The notes below the pieces were generated by a model. The model was not told the DNA's origin and made no database searches. It worked only from the letters and a program-made list of their open reading frames with translations. From the NCBI RefSeq assembly GCF_004745075.1, contig NZ_RHFH01000002.1, positions 1 through 64,000 of the forward strand: 64,000 nucleotides of DNA, in the 5' to 3' direction. The position numbers were made by a program, and so were the translations under genes. Shown here piece after piece: positions 25,600 to 37,863 of the stretch. Source of the stretch: Brevibacterium sp. S111. Lineage in GTDB: Bacteria; Actinomycetota; Actinomycetes; Actinomycetales; Brevibacteriaceae. Numbering within the stretch: the first letter of the stretch is position 1; every line of letters starts with the position of its first letter.

Positions 25600-26762
25600 C
25601 AGCGAACGCGCTCGAGCACGGAGGCGAAGTTCGACACGGCGGCGCCGCCCATGTTGAAGACTCCCGCGAGTTCCGGGTCCTCGATCTGGATGCCGGGCGA
25701 GCGGCCGGTCAGCTGGGCGGCGGCCAGGGCGTGCATGGACACTCCGGTGGCGCCGATGGGGTGCCCCTTGGCTTTGAGCCCGCCGGAGGGGTTGACGGGC
25801 AGGCGGCCGTCGATGGCGGTCGCACCTTCGTCGAGGAGGGTGTGGCCCTGACCTGGGGCGGCGAGTCCGAAGGCTTCGTATTCGAGGAGTTCGGCGATTG
25901 TGAAGCAGTCGTGGGTCTCAAGGAGGTCGAGGGCATCGATGCTGATGCCGGCGGACTGCAGCGCTTGGTCCATGGCCGCGCGGGCGCCGGCCATCTCCAG
26001 CGGATCACGCTGTGACAGCGGCATCACGTCGTTGGCGTTGCCCATTCCGCGCCAGGTCACGGCCTGCGGGGCGGAGGCGGCGACCTCCTCGGCGCCCATG
26101 ACCAGGGCGACGGCACCGTCGGAGACCATCGAGCAGTCGGTGCGGCGCAGGGGTTCGGCGACGTAGGGGTTGGTGGCACCGACGGTGTTGCAGAAGTCGA
26201 AGCCGAGGTCCTTCTGCATGTGGGCCAATGGGTTCTGTGCGCCGTTGGCGTGGTTCTTCGCGGCGATCTTCGCCAGGGCCTCGGAATGATCGCCATAGCG
26301 GTCGAAGTATTGTCGGGCGATCTCGCCGAATACTCCGGCGAAGGACTTCAGGTGCTCTTCCTCTTCGCGAAAACTCGCGCTGAGCAGCACTTCGTTGACG
26401 TCGTGGCCCGAGGCCTGGGTCATGCGTTCGGCGCCGATGACCAGCGCGGTGCGGTGGCGGCCGGCGGCGATCGTGTCGTGGGCGGCGAAGATCGCGGCGG
26501 ATCCGGTGGCACAGGCGTTCTCGTGCCGGTGGGCCGGGATGCGGGCGAGTTCGGGGAACACGGTGCCCGGCAGTGCGGCTTCGAAGCCCTGGCGGGAGAG
26601 TCCGTTGTTGAATACGCCGACGTGGATGACGTCGATATCGGTCGGCTCGAGGCCAGCATCGGCGATGGCATCACGGGCGACGTCGGCCATCATCTGCGGC
26701 AGCGGTGACTCGGACCGGCCGAACCTGCCGTGGGACCAGCCGATGATTGCAGGCGTTGACAT
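25599..26762 (-). CDS. Thiolase family (SCP-x-like) protein
   Basis: 387 residues from the ATG at 26762, which follows AAGGAG. It belongs to the non-classical thiolase group resembling SCP-x: the reactive cysteine is Cys84 in ENACATGSA, the histidine region is ETHDCFT, and the C-terminal motif is GGLKAKGHPIGATG. Such enzymes cleave branched or steroid-derived 3-oxoacyl-CoA, or catalyse related condensations. It is the first gene of the seven-gene minus-strand operon and probably catalyses its final carbon-carbon cleavage. No separate OB-fold (DUF35) partner is adjacent, although many such thiolases need one. Confidence 0.85.
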   Translation of the reverse strand: MSTPAIIGWSHGRFGRSESPLPQMMADVARDAIADAGLEPTDIDVIHVGVFNNGLSRQGFEAALPGTVFPELARIPAHRHENACATGSAAIFAAHDTIAAGRHRTALVIGAERMTQASGHDVNEVLLSASFREEEEHLKSFAGVFGEIARQYFDRYGDHSEALAKIAAKNHANGAQNPLAHMQKDLGFDFCNTVGATNPYVAEPLRRTDCSMVSDGAVALVMGAEEVAASAPQAVTWRGMGNANDVMPLSQRDPLEMAGARAAMDQALQSAGISIDALDLLETHDCFTIAELLEYEAFGLAAPGQGHTLLDEGATAIDGRLPVNPSGGLKAKGHPIGATGVSMHALAAAQLTGRSPGIQIEDPELAGVFNMGGAAVSNFASVLERVR

Positions 26763-27023
26763 GGACACTCCTTCGGGTACCGGGCTCTGCGGGACGAGCA
26801 CTGTCCCTCATACTTTCCCGGTCCCATCAGATGGTCAAAGAAAATCCACGATATGGAACATCGGTGTCGTGGCAGTCCCTCCGTCTCCCCTCGCCGCCGC
26901 AGCTCAGCACGTGCCCGCCGAGACACGCGCGGAGTGCCGAGACACGCGTGCGCACACCCGTTTCTCGACACTCAATGCGTTTTTCGATGAATTCCGGCCC
27001 CTGCAGCCGGAGTGCCTGCCCAC
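26763..27023. other. Intergenic region before the thiolase operon
   Basis: 261 bp without a gene. It holds a direct repeat GCCGAGACACGCG at 26916-26928 and 26935-26947. The second copy can fold with the downstream TCTCGAC region, possibly as the dimethylglycine oxidase terminator. Near 26826-26841 is ATCAGATGGTCAAAG, which resembles half of the TetR-type sites in the paa region. The operon promoter should lie here. Confidence 0.5.
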
Positions 27024-31018
<3,995 letters not shown>

Positions 31019-31064
31019 GTGGTCTCCTTCGACTCACTCGGCGACTGTGCCCGAACCGACCGGT

Positions 31065-32480
31065 TCAGGCGTCGATGACGAGGTCGGACTTCGCCGTCGA
31101 GCAGCACGGCAGGAACTTGCCCGCGTCGATCTCTCTGGCGCGGATGCCGCCCTGATGATTCATCTCGACGTCACCGTCGAGCTTGATGGACTTGCAGGAG
31201 CCGCACATGCCCTCCTGACAGTTCGCGGGAATCTTCACTCCCGCCTTCCGCGCGGCCTGGAGCACGGTCTCCTCATCCCCGATGCGGACGTTGAGACCCG
31301 AGCGCACGAACGACATCGTGTGCTCCCCCTCCCCCACAGTAGGCAGGACGGCGGGGTCGACGACGGCGGTTTCGTCATCTTCGTTCGAATCCGTCGCCGA
31401 GGCGGGGCTCGGCTCCTCGTCGGGCACGACCGCCTCGGCATCGACGGCTTCGATCGGCGCACCCGTGGCTTCGATCGGACCGTCGGCGTCGTACTCGGGC
31501 TCGTACATGTCAAGCGCGGCCGGCTGGGACTCGTAGTATTCCTCGGTCGACGCCGCGATCTCCTCGGCGATCTCACCGGCGATGGCGACCTCTTCGGCGT
31601 ATTCGGCCCGGATCTCGCGGTCGCCGGAGAAGAACTCCATGAACACCGAGGTGTCATCGACTCCGACGGCGCGCAGCAGGTCGGTCGCCGAGTTGAGATA
31701 CCCCTCCGGGCCGCAGGCGAAGACCTGCCGGCCGTTCGCGTCGGGGACGAGGTCATCGAGCAGCGATGCCGACAGCCGACCGGTCCGACCCGGCCACTCC
31801 TCGTCGCACTCCCGATCGCCGAGGCAGTAGACGACCTTGATCCGGAAGTCCACCGTGGCGAGGAAGTCGAGCTCGTCGGAGAAGGCGAAGGAGTCCGGTG
31901 CCGCACCATGGTAGACGAGGACGACATCGGCCTGGCCGGGCAGCGAATGCACGGTGCGGATCATCGACATCAGCGGGGTGATGCCGGCTCCGGCCGCCAA
32001 GAGCAGGAGACGGGCCCGGCGATCGTAGTCGGCGAGGTGGAAGGCACCGACCGGCCCGAGCATGTCCAGCGTCGTGCCGGGCCTGATGTTCGCGTGCGCC
32101 CACTGCGAGACCTTCCCCTGGGGATCCCGTTTGATGGTGATCGAGAATGTCCACGGCTCGGTCGGCGCCGAGGAGATCGAGTAGCTGCGGGACACCGGTT
32201 CCGCATGCGGTCCGTCAGCGGGGAAGTCGATGTTGATGTACTGCCCCGATCGGAACGCCAGGGGCGCACCGTCCGTGCGACGGAAGACGAAGACCATCAT
32301 TCCTCCCGCCTCGGGGATGGTCTCCACGCATTCGGCCGTGAACTCCTGCGGATGCCAGGGCCCCAAGGCGGTGGCGGCTCCGGCCGGGCCGGAGGTACCC
32401 GAGAGCACGCGGTTCCACGGCATCTCCAGGCCTCGGACCCGCTGGGCCAACGGCAGCGCGGGCACTGCGGAGGATCTCAT
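31065..32480 (-). CDS. gbcB: Glycine betaine monooxygenase reductase component
   Basis: 471 residues from the ATG at 32480, which overlaps the oxygenase stop by 4 bp. An FAD/NAD(P)H module of ferredoxin reductase type covers about 40-290 (RSYSISSAP for FAD, LAAGAGITPLMSMI for nucleotide, FACGPEGYL). A plant-type [2Fe-2S] domain at the end has CQEGMCGSC and a final CC. It passes electrons from NAD(P)H to the Rieske oxygenase. Between the two domains lies an acidic, low-complexity linker of roughly 100 residues that is much longer than usual and contains two copies of the iterated 11-mer. Confidence 0.87.
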   Translation of the reverse strand: MRSSAVPALPLAQRVRGLEMPWNRVLSGTSGPAGAATALGPWHPQEFTAECVETIPEAGGMMVFVFRRTDGAPLAFRSGQYINIDFPADGPHAEPVSRSYSISSAPTEPWTFSITIKRDPQGKVSQWAHANIRPGTTLDMLGPVGAFHLADYDRRARLLLLAAGAGITPLMSMIRTVHSLPGQADVVLVYHGAAPDSFAFSDELDFLATVDFRIKVVYCLGDRECDEEWPGRTGRLSASLLDDLVPDANGRQVFACGPEGYLNSATDLLRAVGVDDTSVFMEFFSGDREIRAEYAEEVAIAGEIAEEIAASTEEYYESQPAALDMYEPEYDADGPIEATGAPIEAVDAEAVVPDEEPSPASATDSNEDDETAVVDPAVLPTVGEGEHTMSFVRSGLNVRIGDEETVLQAARKAGVKIPANCQEGMCGSCKSIKLDGDVEMNHQGGIRAREIDAGKFLPCCSTAKSDLVIDA

Positions 32481-33775
32481 CCCACGTGCTCCCGCATCCG
32501 CTGCACGTACCAGTTGATGAAGGCCTCGACCTGGTACTCGCTCTTCATATAGGGCCCCTGCTCGTAGAACGGACTCGCCGCCCCCTGCTGGCAGAGTTCG
32601 ACGAAGGCCTTGTCCTGCAGGTTCGTCTGCTTCCAGGTGTGGGTGAGCGTCTCGAGGTCGTAGTCGACCCCTTCGACCGCATCGTCGGCGACGAGCCATG
32701 TCGTGCGCACGAGGGTCTTGTCCGTGCCGATCGGGAAGACGGCGAAGGTGACGACGTGATCGGCCAGCAGGTGGAACCAGGAGTTCGGCTGCAGGTGCAT
32801 CGAGCAGCGACCCAGTCGGAAGTCCGGCAGATCGCCGAGGAGCTTCTTCGAGAGCCTGCGTCCGTCGGCCGAGAAGGACTCCCCCTGCCCGTCGAGGGAT
32901 TCCCGGGAGATGCGGATCCCGCCGATGCGGGTGTCGAGCTCCTCGACGACGTCATAGGGCAGTCCGTAGCGGCGGCAGCGGTACTCCAAAGCGGCCTGGG
33001 CCTGCTGGTTGCGATCCCAGACGTCTTCGAGGTGGGGCGGGATGGTCTCATCGGTCAGTCCCCAGGTCGGGAACAGCGAACAGGCGAGTTCCGGGTGACC
33101 ATCGCAGTGGTAGCACTCGCGATTGTTCTCCATCACGAGCTTCCAGTTGGCCTCCTCGACGATGTTCTGCTGGTAGGCGACCTTCGTCTTCGCCAGCTCA
33201 TGCGGGCCGACATAGGGCTCGAAGATCTTCGCCGTCTCGTGGAAATCCGTGGGCGGCTCCTCCGCCAGACAGAGGAACACCAGACCGGCGACGATCGTGC
33301 CGTGAGCCCGCTTGAGCGAGTAGCAGGACTTGTCGAAGGTCATCTCGCCGGGAGCCGAAGCATGGATGAGGTCACCTTCGGGAGAGTACGTCCAGGAGTG
33401 GTAGCCGCAGACGAGGTTGCCGGTCGTTCCCTTGAGCTCAGTGAGCACGCGGGCGCCGCGATGCCGGCACACGTTGTGGATGACGTTGACGCCGCCGTCG
33501 TCGTTGCGGAGCACGATGATCGAATACGGACCGTAGTCGAGCGTGACGAAGTCACCCGGCTCGGGGATCTCAGCGACGCTGCATGCGAAGACCCAGTGCT
33601 GTCCGAACACGGCCTGCATGTCGAGGTTGAAGATGTTCGGGTCCGTGTAGAACGGCGCCTCGAGCGAGAAGCCGACCCGACGGGTGTCGAGCCGGACCCG
33701 GAACTCATCGAGCCGCTCCTCGGTGATTCCGGCGGGAAAGCCCTTCTTCGTCGGGGCCAGGTTGGTAGCAGTCAA
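32477..33775 (-). CDS. gbcA: Glycine betaine monooxygenase, Rieske oxygenase component
   Basis: 432 residues, the length of GbcA. The Rieske cluster ligands are Cys103/His105 in CRHRG and Cys123/His126 in CGYHSWTY. The mononuclear iron site is in ENNRECYHCDGHPEL, with His223 and His227 and one residue fewer between them than in Pseudomonas GbcA as I recall it. It demethylates glycine betaine to dimethylglycine plus formaldehyde. The start is TTG at 33775, 7 nt after GGGAG. Carnitine or stachydrine oxygenases are relatives, but the adjacent dimethylglycine oxidase supports betaine. Divergent from a LysR gene. Confidence 0.87.
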   Translation of the reverse strand: MTATNLAPTKKGFPAGITEERLDEFRVRLDTRRVGFSLEAPFYTDPNIFNLDMQAVFGQHWVFACSVAEIPEPGDFVTLDYGPYSIIVLRNDDGGVNVIHNVCRHRGARVLTELKGTTGNLVCGYHSWTYSPEGDLIHASAPGEMTFDKSCYSLKRAHGTIVAGLVFLCLAEEPPTDFHETAKIFEPYVGPHELAKTKVAYQQNIVEEANWKLVMENNRECYHCDGHPELACSLFPTWGLTDETIPPHLEDVWDRNQQAQAALEYRCRRYGLPYDVVEELDTRIGGIRISRESLDGQGESFSADGRRLSKKLLGDLPDFRLGRCSMHLQPNSWFHLLADHVVTFAVFPIGTDKTLVRTTWLVADDAVEGVDYDLETLTHTWKQTNLQDKAFVELCQQGAASPFYEQGPYMKSEYQVEAFINWYVQRMREHVG

Positions 33776-33975
33776 TTGTCATCTCCCTTGATGTCTGCTG
33801 GATGCGAGATACCTGCCTGCGCCGGCCCGACAACGGAATGGCGAACTCCTCATCGACGACCGCGGGGACCGTGCTTGCCGGGACCTGCTCGACTGTCACA
33901 CTAGCGACCAAGATACTGCAGAAAAAGCGGGAGATTTTGTTCAGTATCGTGCGGAATGACTGCATAATGTTACTC

Positions 33976-34908
33976 ATGATCGATCCTCGTCTGGCGACGC
34001 TGCGCACCTTCGCCGCCTGCGGCACCGTCGCCGCCACGGCCGAACTCACCGGGTACTCTCCGTCGGCCGTCTCCGGCCAGCTCAGAGAGCTGCAGCAGTC
34101 CCTGGGCATGACGCTGCTCGTCAAGGACGGGCGCGGCCTGCGCCTGACCTCGACGGGGCGCTATCTCGTGCGGCGATCCGACGCTCTGACCGCCGCTTGG
34201 GAAGACATCCGCGCCGGCGCCTTCGGGTCCGGCGACCAGGCGCCGACGCATTTCGGCATCGGAGGATTCTCGACCGCCTCGTCGAACCTCTTGGCACCGC
34301 TGGCCGCCAAGCTGCGCACGACCCGCCCCACGGTCAGCGTCCACGTCATCGAGGCTAGTCCGACGCGCTGCTTCGAACTCCTCATCGCCGAGCGCATCGA
34401 CCTCGCTGTCATCGTCTCCATGCAGGGCAATGTGCAGGTCGAGGACGATGCTCGGTTCGAGAGCATCGACCTGCTCGATGATCCCCTCGATGTCATGGTC
34501 CCCGCCGACCATCCGGTCGCCGATCGCGAATCGGTGACCCTCGGCGAACTCGCCGGCGAGGAGTGGATCACCGCGAGTCCGGGATCTCCCTACCATTCGC
34601 TCTTCGTCGCCGCCTTCACCGCGGCCGGGGTGACCCCGACGGTGGCCCACGAGTCCGTCGAGTGGGAGACCTCGGCGGCACTCGTCGGTGCGGGCGTCGG
34701 AGTCAGCCTGCTGCCGCGGATGTCCAGCCTCGCCGGAGAGGCGAACGTTCGCCGTGTCCGGCTCGCGGGAACCGGCCGACTGAGCCGGAAGATCATCGCA
34801 GCGGTGCGGGCCGGCAGCCGCAGATCTCCGCTCATTCGGGAATCGATGCAGCACCTGCGCACCATGTCGCAGCACATCCTCTCGACTCGCCTGCGCGAGG
34901 ACTCCTGA
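33976..34908 (+). CDS. LysR-family regulator of the betaine cluster
   Basis: 310 residues from the ATG at 33976; an ATG at 33967 is an alternative. The helix-turn-helix occupies about 4-60, with AATAELTGYSPSAVSGQLRELQQSLG, followed by an effector domain from about 88 to 290. It is transcribed divergently from the betaine oxygenase, the classic arrangement for LysR control, with a 200-bp gap containing an AT-rich tract. It may respond to betaine or dimethylglycine. Its last codons lie inside the first unit of a 22-bp tandem repeat. Confidence 0.86.
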   Translation: MIDPRLATLRTFAACGTVAATAELTGYSPSAVSGQLRELQQSLGMTLLVKDGRGLRLTSTGRYLVRRSDALTAAWEDIRAGAFGSGDQAPTHFGIGGFSTASSNLLAPLAAKLRTTRPTVSVHVIEASPTRCFELLIAERIDLAVIVSMQGNVQVEDDARFESIDLLDDPLDVMVPADHPVADRESVTLGELAGEEWITASPGSPYHSLFVAAFTAAGVTPTVAHESVEWETSAALVGAGVGVSLLPRMSSLAGEANVRRVRLAGTGRLSRKIIAAVRAGSRRSPLIRESMQHLRTMSQHILSTRLREDS

Positions 34909-34989
34909 GCGATTCCCGGAGGACTCCGGACCGGCCAGGGGAGGACTCCGGGCCAGTTCGCGGAGGATTCCGGGCCGGTTCACGGGAGG
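34896..34989. repeat. 22-bp tandem repeat, four units plus partial
   Basis: Units start at 34896, 34918, 34940 and 34962, each beginning (C/G)GAGGA(C/T)TCC, with a partial fifth GGAGG at 34985. The first unit contains the LysR stop codon (34906-34908). The units are GC-rich and diverged from one another by a few bases. Confidence 0.75.
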
Positions 34990-35075
34990 GTTGCCGAGCG
35001 CTCGCACTGCGCCTGCATGAACTTCCGCCGAGGGTCTTGACACGGCTCTCCCACGACGGCGAGACTGCATCTACG

Positions 35076-35100
35076 TCTGATGTCAGACTGATATGTCAGT
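35076..35100. promoter_or_regulatory. Two adjacent palindromes before fdhA
   Basis: TCTGA-TG-TCAGA at 35076-35087 abuts ACTGA-TATG-TCAGT at 35087-35100, both perfect in their arms and sharing one base. They end 65 bp before the formaldehyde dehydrogenase start, a fitting position for an operator. The regulator is unknown. Confidence 0.55.
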
Positions 35101-35165
35101 GGCGTCGTCCGACTCACTCACATGTCCGACAACTCCCACGCATTCGCACACATGGAGGCTCAACG

Positions 35166-36380
35166 ATGAGCAACAAGGCAATCAGCTACGCCGGTCCCGG
35201 GAAGGTCGAAGTCGTCGACACCGAGTACCCGGACTTCGTCCTCAAGGACGGCCCGGGAGTCAATCCCGCCAACGTCGGCCGCACGGTCGATCACGGCGTC
35301 ATCCTCAAGACCGTGGCCACGAACATCTGCGGCTCCGACCAGCACATGGTCCGGGGCCGCACGACTGCCCCGGAGGGTCTCGTGCTCGGCCACGAGATCA
35401 CCGGAGAGGTCGTCGAAGTCGGCCGCGATGTCGAGTTCGTCCACGTCGGCGACCTCGTCTCCGTGCCGTTCAACATCGCCTGCGGCCGCTGCCGCAACTG
35501 CAAGGAGGGCAAGACCGGCATCTGCCTCAACGTCAACCCCGATCGCCCGGGCTCGGCCTACGGCTACGTCGACATGGGCGGCTGGGTCGGCGGTCAGGCC
35601 GAGTACGTGCTCGTGCCCTACGCGGACTGGAACGTCCTGAAGTTCCCGGACAAGGATCAGGCGATGGAGAAGATCCTCGATCTCACGATGCTCTCCGACA
35701 TCTTCCCCACCGGCTTCCACGGTGCCGTCAGCGCCGGGGTGGGCGTGGGCTCGACGGTCTACGTCGCCGGTGCCGGCCCGGTCGGAATCGCCGCAGCCAC
35801 CTCGGCGCATCTGCTGGGCGCGGCCTGCGTCATCGTCGGCGACCTCAATGAGGACCGGCTGGCTCAGGCACGCGGATTCGGCTGCGAAACGGTCGATGTC
35901 TCCCAGGGCGACCCGAAGGACCAGATCGCCCAGATCCTCGGCGAGCCCGAGGTCGACTGCGGCATCGACGCGGTCGGCTTCGAAGCCCGCGGACACGGCA
36001 AGGACGCCAGCCACGAGGCTCCCGCCACGGTGCTCAACTCGCTCATGGACATCACTCGGGCCGGCGGCAGCCTCGGCATTCCGGGACTCTATGTCACCGG
36101 CGACCCGGGAGCCCCCGACGAAGCGGCCAAGGAAGGATCGCTGTCGATGCGCTTCGGCCTCGGCTTCGCGAAGTCGCACGTCTTCGTGACCGGCCAATGC
36201 CCGGTGATGAAGTACAACCGGGGCCTCATGCAGGCGATCCTGCATGACAAGGTCTCGATCGCGAAGAACGTCAACGCGACCCCGATCCGCCTCGAGGACG
36301 CACCGCAGGGGTACGCGGACTTCGATTCGGGCGTGGCGAAGAAGTTCGTCCTCGACCCGCACGGGCTCATCACCACCTGA
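35166..36380 (+). CDS. fdhA: Glutathione-independent formaldehyde dehydrogenase
   Basis: 404 residues from the ATG at 35166. It is a zinc-dependent medium-chain dehydrogenase of the Pseudomonas FdhA type, with catalytic zinc ligands Cys55 (NICGSDQH) and His76-Glu77 (GHEITG), and structural zinc cysteines 106, 109, 112 and 120. The Rossmann loop is AGAGPVGIAAA. It oxidises formaldehyde to formate with NAD. Its place next to the betaine oxygenase and dimethylglycine oxidase, both formaldehyde producers, fits detoxification in the same pathway. It ends before a palindromic element shared with the paa region. Confidence 0.9.
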   Translation: MSNKAISYAGPGKVEVVDTEYPDFVLKDGPGVNPANVGRTVDHGVILKTVATNICGSDQHMVRGRTTAPEGLVLGHEITGEVVEVGRDVEFVHVGDLVSVPFNIACGRCRNCKEGKTGICLNVNPDRPGSAYGYVDMGGWVGGQAEYVLVPYADWNVLKFPDKDQAMEKILDLTMLSDIFPTGFHGAVSAGVGVGSTVYVAGAGPVGIAAATSAHLLGAACVIVGDLNEDRLAQARGFGCETVDVSQGDPKDQIAQILGEPEVDCGIDAVGFEARGHGKDASHEAPATVLNSLMDITRAGGSLGIPGLYVTGDPGAPDEAAKEGSLSMRFGLGFAKSHVFVTGQCPVMKYNRGLMQAILHDKVSIAKNVNATPIRLEDAPQGYADFDSGVAKKFVLDPHGLITT

Positions 36381-36475
36381 GACTCTCAGATCTCACGCTG
36401 AACCCGAGCTTCTCAAGGCCGAAAGTCGGGTGAAGTGGTGAGAAATGGTCACATTCGGATAGTGCGAGCCGAAAC

Positions 36476-36529
36476 ATAGGTCGTAACCGGATACTCAGGA
36501 GGCGCTGAAAGTATCCGGTTACGACCTAT
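36476..36529. repeat. 54-bp palindromic element, copy 1; possible terminator
   Basis: Positions 36476-36495 pair perfectly with 36510-36529 around a 14-nt loop. It lies between the convergent fdhA and amidohydrolase genes, so it can end both transcripts. On the minus strand it reads AGGTC-N5-CGGATACTTTCAGCGCC and ends TATCCG-N5-GACCTAT, the layout also found at 59594-59645. Confidence 0.75.
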
Positions 36530-36612
36530 CATTCTGCGCCCACGTGTTTTGGTGGCTGGCAACTGGCACCCAGCAGTCGGCACCAGTAACGTCCGACATC
36601 AGCAGCTGGCCT

Positions 36613-37815
36613 TCAGCCCCGCTCCGCTTCGTCCGCCAGCCGCGCAAATGCCAGGTGGGCGAGCGCCGCGGCCTGATCGCCGAGCAGTCCGTCATCGAAG
36701 ACCGCTCTGGGCGAGTGGTTCGTCTCCGCGTCCGGGTCGATGCCCTCGGGCGTCGCGCCGAGGAAGACGAACGTCCCCGGCACTCTCTCGAGTACAAAGG
36801 AGAAGTCCTCCGACCCCATCCGCGGATGCTCCATCTCGACGACCCGCTCGGACCCGAATGCCGAGACCAGCCGCTCGAGCACGACCGCCGACTCAGCGGG
36901 GTCGTTCACGGTCACGGGGAATCCCACCTGGAAGTCCACCTCGGCGGCGCAGCGATGCGCCCTGGCGATGTTCTCGGCGATCTCCGTCACCCGCTCCTGC
37001 AGCAGCGCCAAAGACTCGGCCGAAAGGAAGCGGATGGAGGCGGTGAGCTTCGCCGATTCCGGGATGACGTTGCTGGCATGCGCGGCTGCGAGCTGGGTGA
37101 CCGAGACGACGACGGGATCGAAGATGTCGAAGGACCGGCCGGTCATCGTATTCAGGGCCAGCACCACCTCGGCGAGCGCCGGCACGGGGTCGCGAGTCGA
37201 CTGCGGTTGGCTGCTGTGTCCGCCGGCGCCGTGGATGGTCAGGTTGAGATCGGCGAACCCGGCCATGAGCGGCCCGCCCTTCGTCGCGAAGCGACCGCGG
37301 AGACCGGCTTCGACGTGGATGCCGTAGGCCGCGACGACGGGGACACCGGCGGCCTCGAGCACGCCCTCGGCGATCATCGGCTCGGCCCCGCCCTCGACCT
37401 CCTCGGCGGGCTGGAACATGAAGATGATCGACCCGGGGAGCTCCGCTCGGTGCGCGGCGAGCAGGCGGGCGGCGCCGACGAGACCGGCCGTATGCAGGTC
37501 GTGCCCACAGGCGTGCATGTTCCCGTTCGTCGACGCGAAGTCCAGGCCGGTGTCTTCGACGACCGGCAGCGCATCCATATCCCCGCGTAGCAGCACCGCG
37601 GGTCCGGGCTTCCCACCCTTGAGGACGGCCACCACCGAGGTGAGTGATTCACCCGTGGTGACCTCGAGCCCCAGCCCGGCGAGCTCGTCGAGCACCGTGC
37701 GCTGTGTGAAGGGAAGGTCGAATCCCAGTTCGGGGTTCGCGTGCAGTTTCCGTCGCAGGGAAATGAGATCGCCGAGGTGGCTGTGCGCTTCTGCGCGGAA
37801 GTCGGGGGCGGTCAT
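36613..37815 (-). CDS. M20-family amidohydrolase
   Basis: 400 residues of the M20D group (hippurate hydrolase, IAA-amino acid hydrolase and N-acyl-amino acid deacylase relatives). HANPELGF at 25-32, GDMDALP at 78-84, HACGHD at 101-106 and PAEE at 136-139 supply the two-metal site, with further ligands near GIHVEAG and MGSEDFSF. It removes acyl groups from N-acyl amino acids; the true substrate is unknown. The start ATG at 37815 follows GAGGAG. It is transcribed toward fdhA, and the next gene upstream is a MarR regulator on the same strand, 48 bp away. Confidence 0.85.
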   Translation of the reverse strand: MTAPDFRAEAHSHLGDLISLRRKLHANPELGFDLPFTQRTVLDELAGLGLEVTTGESLTSVVAVLKGGKPGPAVLLRGDMDALPVVEDTGLDFASTNGNMHACGHDLHTAGLVGAARLLAAHRAELPGSIIFMFQPAEEVEGGAEPMIAEGVLEAAGVPVVAAYGIHVEAGLRGRFATKGGPLMAGFADLNLTIHGAGGHSSQPQSTRDPVPALAEVVLALNTMTGRSFDIFDPVVVSVTQLAAAHASNVIPESAKLTASIRFLSAESLALLQERVTEIAENIARAHRCAAEVDFQVGFPVTVNDPAESAVVLERLVSAFGSERVVEMEHPRMGSEDFSFVLERVPGTFVFLGATPEGIDPDAETNHSPRAVFDDGLLGDQAAALAHLAFARLADEAERG

Positions 37816-37863
37816 GAACTCTCCTCAGCAACGGGCCCAGGCCGGGCGGATCGATCCCAGCTC

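Noticed and set aside
18978..26762. Naming the TRAP operon as C4-dicarboxylate uptake
   Set aside because: Ligase and thiolase partners argue for a longer acid. DctPQM similarity does not define the substrate.
26916..26947. CRISPR-like direct repeats GCCGAGACACGCG
   Set aside because: Only two copies, 19 bp apart, with no spacer pattern.
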